Shown piece by piece: positions 1-8,691 of a stretch of DNA of 64,000 nucleotides. The stretch lies in the NCBI RefSeq assembly GCF_003208215.1, contig NZ_QKLW01000006.1, positions 62,001 to 126,000 of the forward strand. The letters run 5' to 3'. The notes under the pieces were generated by a model. The model was not told where the DNA came from. It ran no database searches and saw only the letters and a list, made by a program, of their open reading frames with translations. The stretch's first letter is position 1; each line of letters opens with the position of its first letter. Source of the stretch: Marinomonas alcarazii. Its GTDB lineage: Bacteria; Pseudomonadota; Gammaproteobacteria; Pseudomonadales; Marinomonadaceae. The translations under genes were made by a program, and so were the position numbers.

Positions 1-924
1 GATGCCGACGTCGATGGATCGCACATTCGTACCCTGCTGTTGACTTTCTTTTTCCGTCAAATGCCAGAAATCATCGAACGTGGTCATATCTTTATTGCCC
101 AGCCACCGCTGTTCAAAATCAAACGTGGTAAGCAAGAGCAGTACATCAAAGACGAAGCGGCACTGGATCAGCACTTGATCGAAGTGGCTTTAGATGGGGC
201 TCATATGCACGTCAACGAAGACGCGCCAGGTATTCAAGGCGAGCACTTGGCGAAACTGATGCGTGACTACATTCACATTGAAGCCGATGTAGAGCGTTTG
301 TCTCGTGTGTACCCAAGAGATGTAATGGGTAAACTTCTGTACTGTAAAGCACTAACACAAGAAGATTTAACCAACGAAACAACGGTTATGGAATGGGTCG
401 AAGCCATCCGTAGCCAAATGCCACAAGACGCTCGTACCGGTTTCCGTTTTGATTTCTCTGTAGAGAAAGACGATGAACGTAATATCTACCTACCCGTGGT
501 GGATATCATGTCTCATGGTGTATCAAACCGTTACCGCTTTGAAGGTACTTTCTTCAGCTCGCCGGAATACAAGCGTATCGTGGCTATGTCTGAAACCGTT
601 GCAGAATTGTTCGGCGAAGAGTCTTACATCCAACGTGGCGAACGCCGTGAAACAGTAAAAACCATCAGCGACATGAAAGCTTGGTTGATGAAAGAAGCGT
701 CTCGCGGCATGACGGTACAGCGCTATAAAGGTCTGGGTGAGATGAACCCAGAGCAACTATGGGAAACCACTATGGACCCTGATGCTCGTCGCATGCTTCG
801 CGTTACCATTGACGACGCCGTTGCTGCAGACCAAATGTTTACCACCTTGATGGGTGACGAAGTAGAGCCGCGTCGTAACTTCATTCAAGACAACGCCTTG
901 AATGTAGCTAACCTAGACGTTTAA
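1..924 (+). CDS. gyrB: DNA gyrase subunit B, C-terminal part (5' truncated by window edge)
   Basis: Type II topoisomerase subunit that hydrolyses ATP to drive negative supercoiling with GyrA. The reading frame is open from base 1 and begins inside the Toprim domain with [17 protein letters not shown], the Mg-binding DxD signature. About 307 residues are present. They include the long insertion typical of gammaproteobacterial GyrB (roughly residues 60-220 of this fragment) and the conserved tail [21 protein letters not shown] that contacts GyrA. It ends at TAA 922-924 and is followed by a strong terminator. In many gammaproteobacteria gyrB is the fourth gene after oriC (dnaA-dnaN-recF-gyrB), which would place the origin just left of this window; the first three genes are not visible here. 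Confidence 0.98.
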   Translation, partial: DADVDGSHIRTLLLTFFFRQMPEIIERGHIFIAQPPLFKIKRGKQEQYIKDEAALDQHLIEVALDGAHMHVNEDAPGIQGEHLAKLMRDYIHIEADVERLSRVYPRDVMGKLLYCKALTQEDLTNETTVMEWVEAIRSQMPQDARTGFRFDFSVEKDDERNIYLPVVDIMSHGVSNRYRFEGTFFSSPEYKRIVAMSETVAELFGEESYIQRGERRETVKTISDMKAWLMKEASRGMTVQRYKGLGEMNPEQLWETTMDPDARRMLRVTIDDAVAADQMFTTLMGDEVEPRRNFIQDNALNVANLDV

Positions 925-942
925 GTGTTTGCTCTATAGAAC

Positions 943-978
943 AAAAAGCCCCAGTTTCGAATGAAGCTGGGGCTTTTT
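943..978. terminator. Bidirectional Rho-independent terminator between gyrB and the homocysteine methyltransferase gene
   Basis: Perfect 12-bp stem: AAAAAGCCCCAG at 943-954 pairs with CTGGGGCTTTTT at 967-978. The A/T tracts on both sides can serve the two convergent genes. Confidence 0.9.
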
Positions 979-1020
979 AGTTTCTAGGGGTTAGCGAGGG
1001 TGTCGCTTGCCCTTTGTCTC

Positions 1021-1920
1021 TTAAAGGTGTTCAGACAACGCTTTGATGTGTTCTGGTCCAATACCGCAGCAACCGCCAATCAAGGTAGCACCCTGCTCTT
1101 TCCAACGTTGTGCCCATACCAGATAAGAATCAGGTGATAAGTCTTTGCGCAGTTCGTCTAAGCCATCATTTGCTGTCGCATTTTTAGGCTGAGGAGGAAA
1201 GGCATTGGCGTATGCGCCTAGTTGTATCTGGTCGTTTATTTTGGACAGTACGTCTTTTGAGATTTGGATTGCGTCGGCAATAATTTCAGGCTGGCAGCAG
1301 TTAAATAGAATGCCATTCACACCGGCTTTGGCCATGGCGGTAACGGCTTCTTTCACGGTTTCGCCTGATCGTAAGCGTGGCTGATCCGTTACTTCTGCGT
1401 CTTCAAGGGTGAAAGAGACCCAGTAAGGTTTGTCTTGGCCGTCGATCTCATCGACTAGGGCTTTTATTTGTAGGGTTTCCGCGAGCAAACTTTGTGTTTC
1501 GTTTAGCCATAAATCGACTCGTGGGGCTAATGCTTCGATGATTGGACGAGCAATTTGCTCGGCACGATCGGCTTCATATAAATCCGCGCGGTAGGAACCA
1601 AATAAAGGAGCCAAAGAGCCTGCCACTTTCACGTCTTCGTTCGCTTCTTCTGCGGCTTCACGAGCAACGCGAGCAGATTCAATGACCAACTCCGTTACGC
1701 GTTGCTGAAAAACCTCTTCGCCAATGTGGAAAGGCACTAATGCGTAGCTGTTGGTGGTAATAACGCGAGAACCAGCTGCAATAAAGGCTTTATGCACTTC
1801 TTTAACAGTGTCAGGTGCTTCCATCATGGCCAAAGCAGACCATTCTGGTTGTTTAAAGGGAGCGCCACGACGCTCTAATTCGCGACCCATGCCGCCATCT
1901 AGAATAGTGATTGATTGCAT
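1021..1920 (-). CDS. Homocysteine S-methyltransferase family protein
   Basis: Zn-dependent methyl transfer to homocysteine (MmuM/BhmT-like fold), probably using S-methylmethionine or a similar donor to make methionine in the cytosol. The 299 residues start with LDGGMGRELERRG, the usual N-terminal glycine motif. Zinc-ligand cysteines occur in FNCCQPEII (about 209-210) and in GGCCGIGPEHI near the C-terminus (about 284-285), as expected for the family. The length matches MmuM (about 310). It is monocistronic and convergent with gyrB. The donor cannot be told from sequence, so no gene symbol is assigned. Betaine- or dimethylsulfoniopropionate-linked roles are possible in a marine bacterium. Confidence 0.88.
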   Translation of the reverse strand: MQSITILDGGMGRELERRGAPFKQPEWSALAMMEAPDTVKEVHKAFIAAGSRVITTNSYALVPFHIGEEVFQQRVTELVIESARVAREAAEEANEDVKVAGSLAPLFGSYRADLYEADRAEQIARPIIEALAPRVDLWLNETQSLLAETLQIKALVDEIDGQDKPYWVSFTLEDAEVTDQPRLRSGETVKEAVTAMAKAGVNGILFNCCQPEIIADAIQISKDVLSKINDQIQLGAYANAFPPQPKNATANDGLDELRKDLSPDSYLVWAQRWKEQGATLIGGCCGIGPEHIKALSEHL

Positions 1921-2200
1921 TATTGTCCCCAGTTTTATTAATACTGGGCATTTTAACCATGAGTTCTACAGATAGAAATTAGTTTGATTATAAATTTTGG
2001 GTCAATTTCAGCTTTTTATGTCTATAATAGTCGTAACCATTAGAAAACTCCCTCTATCCATTAAAAAACCTTGGTCTTAGGGGCGGATTCAATGGTTATT
2101 CTTACCATCCCATTTCCGCTATATTGTCCGCCAAATACCCCATAAAAAGTCGAGATTCATGCGTTTTATTGCGTCTTGGATGAACAACGAGAGGAATGAT

Positions 2201-3007
2201 ATGAAAGTAGGTCTTAAAAAAGCTCTGTCCGGTTTGGCATTGGTTGGTGCTTTGTTCTCTGCTCATAGTTACGCTGCCGATTCTGCTATTGATAACATTT
2301 TGACCAGTGGCGAACTGAAAGTGTGTTTTGAGGCGGGTTATATTCCTTTCGAAATGAAGACCAAAGATGGCCGTTTTATTGGCTTTGATATCGATCTTGC
2401 GAAGCATATGGCACGTTCCATGGATGTGAAGTTCGTTCCTGTTAATACGGCTTGGGACGGTATTATTCCTGCGTTACAGACGGGAAAATGCGACATTATT
2501 ATTGGTGGTATGGCGATTACACCGCAGCGTAACTTGAAAGTTATGTTTGCTGATACTTACATCGAAATTGGTCAAACGGTGCTGATTAAGCCTGATTTAC
2601 AAGGCAAAGTAACGTCGTACCGTGATTTGAACGATGAGAAGTACACCTTGTCATCTCAAATTGGCACCACAGGCGCGCAAGCTGCGAAAAAATACTTTCC
2701 GAAAGCCACTTTGAACCTGTTTGAAACGTCTGCCGATGCGGTACTTCAAGTAGCAAATGGTAAAGCGGATGGGTTTGTTTATGACTTACCATATAATGCG
2801 CTTTACGCTTCTCAGCACAAAGGCAAAGTCGTTCACTTGGATCAGTCATTCACTTATGAACCATTAGGTTGGGCGATTCGCCAAAATGATCCGAACTTTC
2901 TTAACTTCTTAAATAACTATCTTGTGCAGATCAAAAAAGACGGTTCTTATGACCGTATTTATGACAAGTGGTTTAAATCGGATGCTTGGGTCGATAGCAT
3001 TCAGTAA
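2201..3007 (+). CDS. Polar amino-acid ABC transporter, periplasmic binding protein
   Basis: Type II periplasmic binding protein (SBP_bac_3) that captures a polar or cationic amino acid for the downstream permease and ATPase. I chose ATG 2201 because GAGG (2191-2194) sits correctly upstream and a signal peptide follows directly (MKVGLKKALSGLALVGALFSAHSYAA, cut after AxA). An in-frame upstream ATG at 2159 would bury that signal. The mature part carries GELKVCFEAGYIPFEM and FIGFDIDLAKHMA, typical of the family, and the acidic/aromatic pocket region SSQIGTTGAQAAKKYF. Length is 268 residues. A hairpin follows the stop, suggesting more binding protein than permease is made. Confidence 0.9.
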   Translation: MKVGLKKALSGLALVGALFSAHSYAADSAIDNILTSGELKVCFEAGYIPFEMKTKDGRFIGFDIDLAKHMARSMDVKFVPVNTAWDGIIPALQTGKCDIIIGGMAITPQRNLKVMFADTYIEIGQTVLIKPDLQGKVTSYRDLNDEKYTLSSQIGTTGAQAAKKYFPKATLNLFETSADAVLQVANGKADGFVYDLPYNALYASQHKGKVVHLDQSFTYEPLGWAIRQNDPNFLNFLNNYLVQIKKDGSYDRIYDKWFKSDAWVDSIQ

Positions 3008-3032
3008 TAATTGACGTTAATTACCGCGTTTC

Positions 3033-3062
3033 AAAGAGTCTATATATTATAGGCTCTTTTTA
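3033..3062 (+). terminator. Intra-operon attenuator hairpin between binding protein and permease genes
   Basis: AAAGAGTCTATA (3033-3044) pairs with TATAGGCTCTTT (3048-3059) with one G-U pair and is followed by T residues. It probably terminates part of the transcripts so the binding-protein mRNA is in excess. Confidence 0.75.
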
Positions 3063-3077
3063 TATTTAAGAGAGCTC

Positions 3078-4025
3078 ATGCAAACACAATCTTCACGTTG
3101 GCTTGGACACGGTTTATACCTAGTGATCATGGCTATATTGGTTTCTGGCGTCTACTTTGCTGGTCAGAAAATCAATTACTCCTGGCATTGGGAACGCTTG
3201 TGGCCCTACATCATAAACACCGAATCCCAAGACATTGTGGCGATCACGGATGGCACTGCTGTGGTAGATAAAGCGGGCCGTTTGTCTGTTCTGCCTGATT
3301 ATGGCGATGACCCTCAGTTAGTTAAAGTTTACGATACCCTAGTGGCTCGAGATGGGGATTTAATATTCCAAGGCGACACCATTGCTCGTATTGAGGGTTG
3401 GCGTTTTGGGCCAATCGCTGAGGGTTTGTGGGTGACCATTAAAATCTCGTTTATCTCGCTGATCTTTGCCGTTTTATTAGGGGTTATGTTTGGCTTGATG
3501 CGCGTGGCTCATGGTCAAGTATGGCGAAATTTGGCGATGACTTATGTGGAAGTGATCCGTGGTACGCCTCTGCTTGTACAGATATTCATCGTGTATTTCT
3601 TTGTTGGTACTGTGTTTGACTTAGATCGTTTCACATCAGGTGTGGCGGCATTGTCTATTTTTACTGGCGCGTATGTTGCCGAGATAGTAAGAGCGGGAAT
3701 TCAGTCGGTTTCGGCAGGACAAATGGAAGCGGCACGCTCTCTTGGAATGAATTATGTGCAAGCCATGGCGTACGTCATCATGCCACAGGCAATTAAGCGC
3801 ACCTTACCACCGCTTGCTGGGCAATTTATTAATTTGATTAAAGATTCTTCATTGGTATCGGTTATTTCTATTACTGATTTAACCAAGGCGGGTCGTGAAG
3901 TGGTCAGTGGCAGCTTTGCGCCATTTGAAGTTTGGTTTACGGTCGCCGTTTTGTATTTGGTGGTCACTGGGGGCTTATCTTTGCTTATTCAGTGTTTAGA
4001 AAAGAGGTTATCAGTCAGTGATTGA
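3078..4025 (+). CDS. Polar amino-acid ABC transporter, permease
   Basis: Inner-membrane permease of the HisM/GlnP type, 315 residues. One membrane segment near residues 12-30 is followed by an about 90-residue, probably periplasmic insertion ([20 protein letters not shown] and onward). The canonical HisM domain then starts near residue 115 ([20 protein letters not shown]). The EAA loop that docks the ATPase is seen as [29 protein letters not shown]. The insertion makes it longer than the usual 220-250-residue family members; such long forms exist but the role of the loop is unclear. The 3' end overlaps the ATPase start by 8 bases, indicating translational coupling. Confidence 0.9.
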   Translation: MQTQSSRWLGHGLYLVIMAILVSGVYFAGQKINYSWHWERLWPYIINTESQDIVAITDGTAVVDKAGRLSVLPDYGDDPQLVKVYDTLVARDGDLIFQGDTIARIEGWRFGPIAEGLWVTIKISFISLIFAVLLGVMFGLMRVAHGQVWRNLAMTYVEVIRGTPLLVQIFIVYFFVGTVFDLDRFTSGVAALSIFTGAYVAEIVRAGIQSVSAGQMEAARSLGMNYVQAMAYVIMPQAIKRTLPPLAGQFINLIKDSSLVSVISITDLTKAGREVVSGSFAPFEVWFTVAVLYLVVTGGLSLLIQCLEKRLSVSD

Positions 4026-4779
4026 TCCAGTGAAAGAGCAATCTAGCCAGCCAGCACTTATTCAAGCGCATAAGGTAAACAAGGTTTTCCCTAATGGTTG
4101 TCATGCTCTCAAAGACGTTTCCTTAGATGTTCAACCAGGTGAAGTGGTGGTTATTATTGGGCCTAGCGGTTCGGGAAAGTCGACCTTCTTACGTACCCTG
4201 AATCAATTGGAAAGCATCACATCTGGTCGTATTTTGTTAGATCAAGTGGATCTGACTGATAAGCGCACCAATATCAATAAGGTACGTGAAGAAGTGGGTA
4301 TGGTGTTCCAAGCGTTTAACTTGTTCCCCCATAAAACCGCACTAGGCAATGTTATGTTGGCACCCATGAAAGTGCTGAAACAAACTAAACCTGAAGCACG
4401 AAAAACGGCCACGGATTTGCTTAATCGAGTTGGGCTGGCGGATCGAATGGGCAATTACCCAACCCGATTGTCTGGCGGCCAGCAACAGCGAGTCGCCATT
4501 GCCCGTTCGCTAGCAATGAAACCTAAGGTGCTTTTGTTTGATGAACCGACCAGTGCGCTTGACCCTGAAATGGTTGGAGAAGTCTTGGATGTGATGAAAG
4601 AACTCGCGCGCGAAGGTATGACCATGGTGGTTGTAACGCATGAAATGGGCTTTGCCCGTGAAGTGGCTGATCGCGTTGTATTCATGGAAGAAGGTGAGCT
4701 TGTTTTAGAAGAATCTCCAGAGCGTTTCTTTCATTCTGATCATCCACGCTTGCAACGCTTTTTAGGTCAGGTACTCTAA
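4018..4779 (+). CDS. Polar amino-acid ABC transporter, ATP-binding protein
   Basis: GlnQ/HisP-type ATPase that energises uptake through the preceding permease. Walker [11 protein letters not shown]-loop [10 protein letters not shown], signature LSGGQQQR, Walker [13 protein letters not shown] and the switch histidine in VVTHEMGFA are all intact over 253 residues. Translation probably starts at GTG 4018 inside the end of the permease gene; a second in-frame GTG at 4030 is an alternative. The substrate is not determined. The closest-looking class is transporters for glutamate/glutamine, histidine or arginine. Confidence 0.93.
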   Translation: MIDPVKEQSSQPALIQAHKVNKVFPNGCHALKDVSLDVQPGEVVVIIGPSGSGKSTFLRTLNQLESITSGRILLDQVDLTDKRTNINKVREEVGMVFQAFNLFPHKTALGNVMLAPMKVLKQTKPEARKTATDLLNRVGLADRMGNYPTRLSGGQQQRVAIARSLAMKPKVLLFDEPTSALDPEMVGEVLDVMKELAREGMTMVVVTHEMGFAREVADRVVFMEEGELVLEESPERFFHSDHPRLQRFLGQVL

Positions 4780-4816
4780 CGCTTCGTCTTTCTTTGCGCG
4801 ATGGTTAAAGTACCGA

Positions 4817-5704
4817 ATGAACCAAAAGTCACTTCCACCGTTAAATTGGTTAAGAACCTTTGAGGTTTCTGCGCGCAGCCTGAACTTTACTAAGGCCGCA
4901 CAAGAGCTGCACTTAACCCAAGGGGCTGTTAGCCAACAAATACGCTTGCTCGAAGGTCATCTAGGTGTGTCCTTATTTACTCGCTTGCCTCGAGGATTAG
5001 CGCTCACCGATGAAGGGATGTCTTATCTTCCTGTGGTGCAGGATTCCATCTCACGCCTAGCGGCTGCAACCAATGAGTTGTTTAATCAAGACCAGCGAAC
5101 CCCAGTCAAAATACGTGGCAGCTTGTCTTTTTTTGTCCATTGGCTAGCACCAAGATTAACGGAATTCCATCGTCTGTACCCTAATATTGATATTCGATAC
5201 ATCAGTTCCCTTTGGGTGAAAGACACTGAAGCCGATGATGATTTTGAAATTCGCTGGGGGAATGGGCAATGGCCAGGTTATGTTTCTCAGCGCTTAAGTT
5301 GGGACAGTCTATTTCCAGTCTGTTCACCTGAGTTGTTGGAGCGCTTACCGCTGAATGCCACAACAGATCTTGCTGACCATACTTTACTGCATGTATTGGG
5401 TTACGAGGAAGGTTGGGGGTATTGGCTGTCTATGGTTAATGAAGCGGAAGTGGATCCATCCAGAGGAATGCAAGTGGACACCCTATTGGCGTCGTTGCGT
5501 TTAGCTGAGCTTGGTATTGGTGTGGCGTTGGCGAGGTCCTCCATGGTGGAAGATATGTTGGCAGATGGTCGGTTGGTAGAACCTTTTAACCTGCGTATTC
5601 CTGCAAGTGAATCCTTTTATCTGGTACGCAAATCGGGTCCAGAAATTTCGGTTGAAGCTATGCAATTTTTTGAATGGTTAGAGCGTCAAGCGCGTCTTTC
5701 CTAA
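4817..5704 (+). CDS. LysR-family transcriptional regulator, GcvA-like
   Basis: 295 residues. The N-terminal winged helix-turn-helix covers about residues 8-67 (LRTFEVSARSLNFTKAAQELHLTQGAVSQQIRLLE), followed by an effector-binding domain of the LysR type. The start PPLNWLRTFEVSAR and motif NFTKAAQELHLTQGAVSQQI resemble the GcvA group. It lies 37 bases after the ABC ATPase gene on the same strand, so it may be co-transcribed and control that transporter. No operator was identified. Confidence 0.88.
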   Translation: MNQKSLPPLNWLRTFEVSARSLNFTKAAQELHLTQGAVSQQIRLLEGHLGVSLFTRLPRGLALTDEGMSYLPVVQDSISRLAAATNELFNQDQRTPVKIRGSLSFFVHWLAPRLTEFHRLYPNIDIRYISSLWVKDTEADDDFEIRWGNGQWPGYVSQRLSWDSLFPVCSPELLERLPLNATTDLADHTLLHVLGYEEGWGYWLSMVNEAEVDPSRGMQVDTLLASLRLAELGIGVALARSSMVEDMLADGRLVEPFNLRIPASESFYLVRKSGPEISVEAMQFFEWLERQARLS

Positions 5705-5791
5705 CAAAGCCCTACTTTTGCTCATATTTTCATAAAACGTTTATGACAGACTAAGGCGAATAAGTTTGCCTTAGTCTGTCACTGCGTCAAT

Positions 5792-6637
5792 TTACAACGC
5801 GGCTTTAATACTGTCTTCAATGGATGTCGTTGGGCGTCCAATCAAGGTAGATAATGCTTTGCTGTCACTGAACAAACCGCCCTTAGCTGCGCCAGCTTCT
5901 GAATCCGCAAGAACAGCTGCGAACCCTTCAGGTAGGCCTACGCCAACTAGAATCTTGGTGTATTCGGCTTCTGGAACGTTTTGGTAGGAGACTGTTTTGC
6001 CCGTTACTTTGCTAATGGCCTCTGCGTACTCGCTTAGGGTGAAGGCATTGTCGCCAGCAAGCTCATAGACTTTGCCTGCCTGACCGTCTTGAAGCAGCAC
6101 TGTTGCCGCGGCCTCTGCGTAATCGGCACGTGTTGCAGTTGACAGTTTACCGTCACCTGCACAGCCCACCACTCCATGTTCCAATGCCGCTGCCACACTC
6201 ATCGTGTAGTTTTCTGAATACCAGCCATTGCGAAGTAGCACGTAAGGTACGCCTGATTCCGCCAACAGATTTTCGGTCGCCACATGCTCTTGTGCAAGTA
6301 ACAGAGGCGAGGTGTCGGCTTTTAGAATACTGGTGTATGCGATCAGAGAAACATTCGCTTGTTTAGCGGCATTGATAACATTTTGGTGCTGCGCAACACG
6401 CTGGCCTACTTCACTTGAAGAAATAAGCAGTACTTTGTCAACGCCTTGCATGGCACTAGCAAGAGTATCTGGATCGGTATAATCCGCTTGGCGCACGTTT
6501 ACGCCTTTCTCTGCTAACTCTTTTACACTGTCTGGATTACGCACTGCAGCGATAACCTTGCTTGCTGCGGTTTTTTCTAACAAGGAATCAATCACAAGAC
6601 GGCCAAGTTGACCGGATGCGCCAGTAACTAAAATCAT
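5792..6637 (-). CDS. qorB: NAD(P)H:quinone oxidoreductase / NmrA-like SDR (QorB-like)
   Basis: Atypical short-chain dehydrogenase of 281 residues that probably reduces quinones with NAD(P)H. The Rossmann motif GASGQLGRLV is at residues 6-15. The profile ILVTGASGQLGRLVIDSLL, VRNPDSVKELAEKGVNVRQADY and LLRNGWYSENYT matches E. coli QorB (YtfG). AAAGGAG precedes ATG 6637. It diverges from an HxlR-type regulator, the same arrangement as ytfG-ytfH in enterobacteria, so that regulator very likely controls it. Electrophile or quinone stress as inducer is inferred from family knowledge. Confidence 0.85.
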   Translation of the reverse strand: MILVTGASGQLGRLVIDSLLEKTAASKVIAAVRNPDSVKELAEKGVNVRQADYTDPDTLASAMQGVDKVLLISSSEVGQRVAQHQNVINAAKQANVSLIAYTSILKADTSPLLLAQEHVATENLLAESGVPYVLLRNGWYSENYTMSVAAALEHGVVGCAGDGKLSTATRADYAEAAATVLLQDGQAGKVYELAGDNAFTLSEYAEAISKVTGKTVSYQNVPEAEYTKILVGVGLPEGFAAVLADSEAGAAKGGLFSDSKALSTLIGRPTTSIEDSIKAAL

Positions 6638-6680
6638 ACTATTCTCCTTTGAGTTTTTAAGTTGATAGAAGTAGAATATA

Positions 6681-6722
6681 TTACTAACAAACTTTTGGTA
6701 AGTACCTACAAAAAGGTAAGTA
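6681..6722. promoter_or_regulatory. Putative HxlR operator region between qorB and its divergent regulator
   Basis: GTAAGTACCTAC at 6698-6709 is a near-perfect 12-bp palindrome (10 of 12). GGTAAGTA occurs twice as a direct repeat (6697-6704 and 6715-6722), and a related TTACTAAC lies at 6681-6688. Position between the divergent starts fits autoregulation by the HxlR protein. Confidence 0.5.
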
Positions 6723-7135
6723 TGAAAAATAATCTACAAGACTCTCAGAATGGGTTGTCGCACTTATTTGAAAAAGGCGATGTGTTTTCAGACAAATGCC
6801 CTTCTCGCGATATTTTGAAACACGTGACGAGCCGTTGGGGCGTTTTGGTACTGTTTGCTTTAAAAGATGGTCAAACACATCGTTTTAGTGAACTGCGTCG
6901 TAAGATCCTCGGGGTGAGTGAAAAGATGCTTGCGCAAACGCTTCAAGCCTTGGAAACAGATGGCTTTGTACTACGAATTTCTTATCCTGTGGTGCCGCCT
7001 CATGTGGAATATAGTTTGACGGAATTAGGTGTAGAAGTGGCTGCTCGAGTCGCCAGCTTAGCGGATTGGATTGAGGATAATATTACGGATATTTTGTCGG
7101 CTCAGTCTCAAAAAGCAGACGACCTAAGTAATTAA
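6722..7135 (+). CDS. HxlR-family transcriptional regulator (YtfH-like)
   Basis: 137-residue winged-helix regulator. HxlR landmarks are CPSRDILKHVTSRWGVLVLFAL, HRFSELRRKILGVSEKMLAQTLQALETDGFVLR and YSLTELG. A cysteine just before the domain (residue 25 region, DKCPSR) is the position used for redox or electrophile sensing in several HxlR regulators. I set the start at ATG 6722. An upstream in-frame TTG at 6662 would translate the operator palindrome and lacks a ribosome site. Divergent from qorB. Confidence 0.85.
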   Translation: MKNNLQDSQNGLSHLFEKGDVFSDKCPSRDILKHVTSRWGVLVLFALKDGQTHRFSELRRKILGVSEKMLAQTLQALETDGFVLRISYPVVPPHVEYSLTELGVEVAARVASLADWIEDNITDILSAQSQKADDLSN

Positions 7136-7232
7136 ATAATATTATTTATCAACGCTCTAGAGTTAGAGTGAATACTCACTAACATTTTATTACATGAGAT
7201 CACTCTTTTTTACATATTGCTTAGAGCCAATA

Positions 7233-7256
7233 ATAAAAAAGCCGCTTTAAAGCGGC
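7233..7256 (-). terminator. Terminator downstream of the FAD oxidoreductase gene
   Basis: GCCGCTTTAAAGCGGC (7241-7256) is a perfect 16-bp palindrome. On the minus strand it is followed by a T run (forward A tract 7235-7240). Confidence 0.85.
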
Positions 7257-7289
7257 TTAGCGAATGGATTCATAAAAGCCCAATAAAGA

Positions 7290-8573
7290 CTAAATCCCCA
7301 GCTTATCGCGCATGTTGTAGTAAACCGCCCCCACTGCTGTATAAGGTACGCGTAATAAACGACCGCCGGGGAATTGATATTGCGGCATGCTGGCAAAAAC
7401 ATCAAAGCGCTCCATTTCACCGTCGATTGCATCGGATAAGATCTCTCCCATCAAATGCGAATTGGTCACGCCATGTCCTGAATAACCTTGTGCGTAATAG
7501 AGGTTATCGCCAATTTTACCGACTTGTGGCATGCGCATCATGGTAAGAAGAAAGTTACCTGTCCATGCGAAATCGATTTTTGCGTCTTTAAGCATTGGAT
7601 AGGTTTTCAGCATTTTTGGCACTATGATGGACTCAATTTTGCCTGGATCACGGGCGCCATACGTCGTCCCGCCACCATAGATGAGTCGACCATCGCCTGA
7701 TAAACGGTAGTAATCCAATAAATAGTTACAGTCTTCCACACAGTGATCTGTTGGTAACAATTGTTTTTGGATTTCTTCCGGCAACGGCTCCGTTGCGATG
7801 ACCTGAGTTCCGCATGGCATGGCCTTCTTCTCTACTTCTGGCAATAAGCCAAACATATAGGCGTTGCCGGCAACAACAATCTTATCCGCAATGACGCTAC
7901 CTTGTTTGGTCACTACCTTGCCTAGCTTACCTTGCTCTAAGCGAATGACTTCGGAGTCTTCAAAAATTTGTCCACCAAGTGCTTCAAATGCTTTGGCTTG
8001 GCCAAGCACTAGGTTTAATGGCTGAATATGCCCGCCCTTCTTGTCCAGCAAACCGCCTGCGTAACGATCCGAGCCGATGTGGTCTTGGATAGAGGATGCC
8101 GTCAGTAATTCCAGCTCATTGTGGCCATGAGCTTCCCACAATGCTTTTTTGGCTTTCAGTTCTTCGAACTGTTTTTTGTTGCATGCTGCAAAGAGGTTAC
8201 CGTGCTTTAGGTCACACTTTATGTTGTACTTTTCAATGCGGTGACGAATCAACTCAGAACCTGCAAACGCCATTTTCGCCATTTTCTGGCCGATATTGTC
8301 GCCATAATTCTTGAAGATGTAGTCAATATCGCGGTTAAAGCTGTTTACGATCTGACCGCCATTGCGACCAGAAGCACCAAAGCCGATGCGCGACCCTTCA
8401 ACGACAATAACGCGCTTTCCTTTTTCTGCCAGACTCAGAGCGGTCGATATGCCTGTAAACCCAGCACCAACGACACAGACATCACAACGATGCTCACCCG
8501 TTAACTGTGGGCGAATGGCTTTATCATTTGCGGAGGCCGCGTAGTATGAGTTTGCATGAGTAGGTGATGACAT
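7290..8573 (-). CDS. FAD-dependent gamma-glutamylpolyamine oxidoreductase (PuuB/PauB-like), copy 1
   Basis: DAO-fold flavoprotein, 427 residues. It probably oxidises gamma-glutamylputrescine (or a related glutamylated polyamine) to the aminoaldehyde with H2O2 formation. The dinucleotide-binding motif CVVGAGFTGISTALSLAEKGKRVIVVE is at about residues 33-60, followed by GFGASGRNGGQIVNSFN and the C-terminal YAQGYSGHGVTNSHLMGEILSDAI, both typical of PuuB. It is first cousin to the second copy at 13169. Downstream of an aldehyde dehydrogenase and glutamylpolyamine synthetase on the same strand, but separated from the former by a terminator, so it may have its own promoter. The exact polyamine is not known. 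Confidence 0.85.
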   Translation of the reverse strand: MSSPTHANSYYAASANDKAIRPQLTGEHRCDVCVVGAGFTGISTALSLAEKGKRVIVVEGSRIGFGASGRNGGQIVNSFNRDIDYIFKNYGDNIGQKMAKMAFAGSELIRHRIEKYNIKCDLKHGNLFAACNKKQFEELKAKKALWEAHGHNELELLTASSIQDHIGSDRYAGGLLDKKGGHIQPLNLVLGQAKAFEALGGQIFEDSEVIRLEQGKLGKVVTKQGSVIADKIVVAGNAYMFGLLPEVEKKAMPCGTQVIATEPLPEEIQKQLLPTDHCVEDCNYLLDYYRLSGDGRLIYGGGTTYGARDPGKIESIIVPKMLKTYPMLKDAKIDFAWTGNFLLTMMRMPQVGKIGDNLYYAQGYSGHGVTNSHLMGEILSDAIDGEMERFDVFASMPQYQFPGGRLLRVPYTAVGAVYYNMRDKLGI

Positions 8574-8626
8574 AGAGAACCTCTCCTATAGCGTGTAGAC
8601 ATTATGATCCTGCGTCTGCACATAAG

Positions 8627-8653
8627 TAAAAAAGCGGGGCTATTAACGCCCCT
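8627..8653 (-). terminator. Terminator downstream of the puuC-like gene
   Basis: GGGGC (8636-8640) pairs with GCCCC (8648-8652). Read on the minus strand, the stem is followed by GC and a run of T (forward A tract 8627-8633). Confidence 0.7.
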
Positions 8654-8691
8654 CTGTTAATCTAACGGTTATTGCCAGTCCAAGGATGAGT

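Noticed and set aside
2023-2028. TATAAT box as promoter of the amino-acid ABC operon
   Set aside because: A perfect -10 hexamer but no convincing -35 at 16-18 bases, so not listed as a feature.
1-2200. Replication origin (DnaA-box cluster) inside the window
   Set aside because: gyrB suggests the origin is close by, but no cluster of TTATCCACA boxes was noticed; the origin is expected left of the window.
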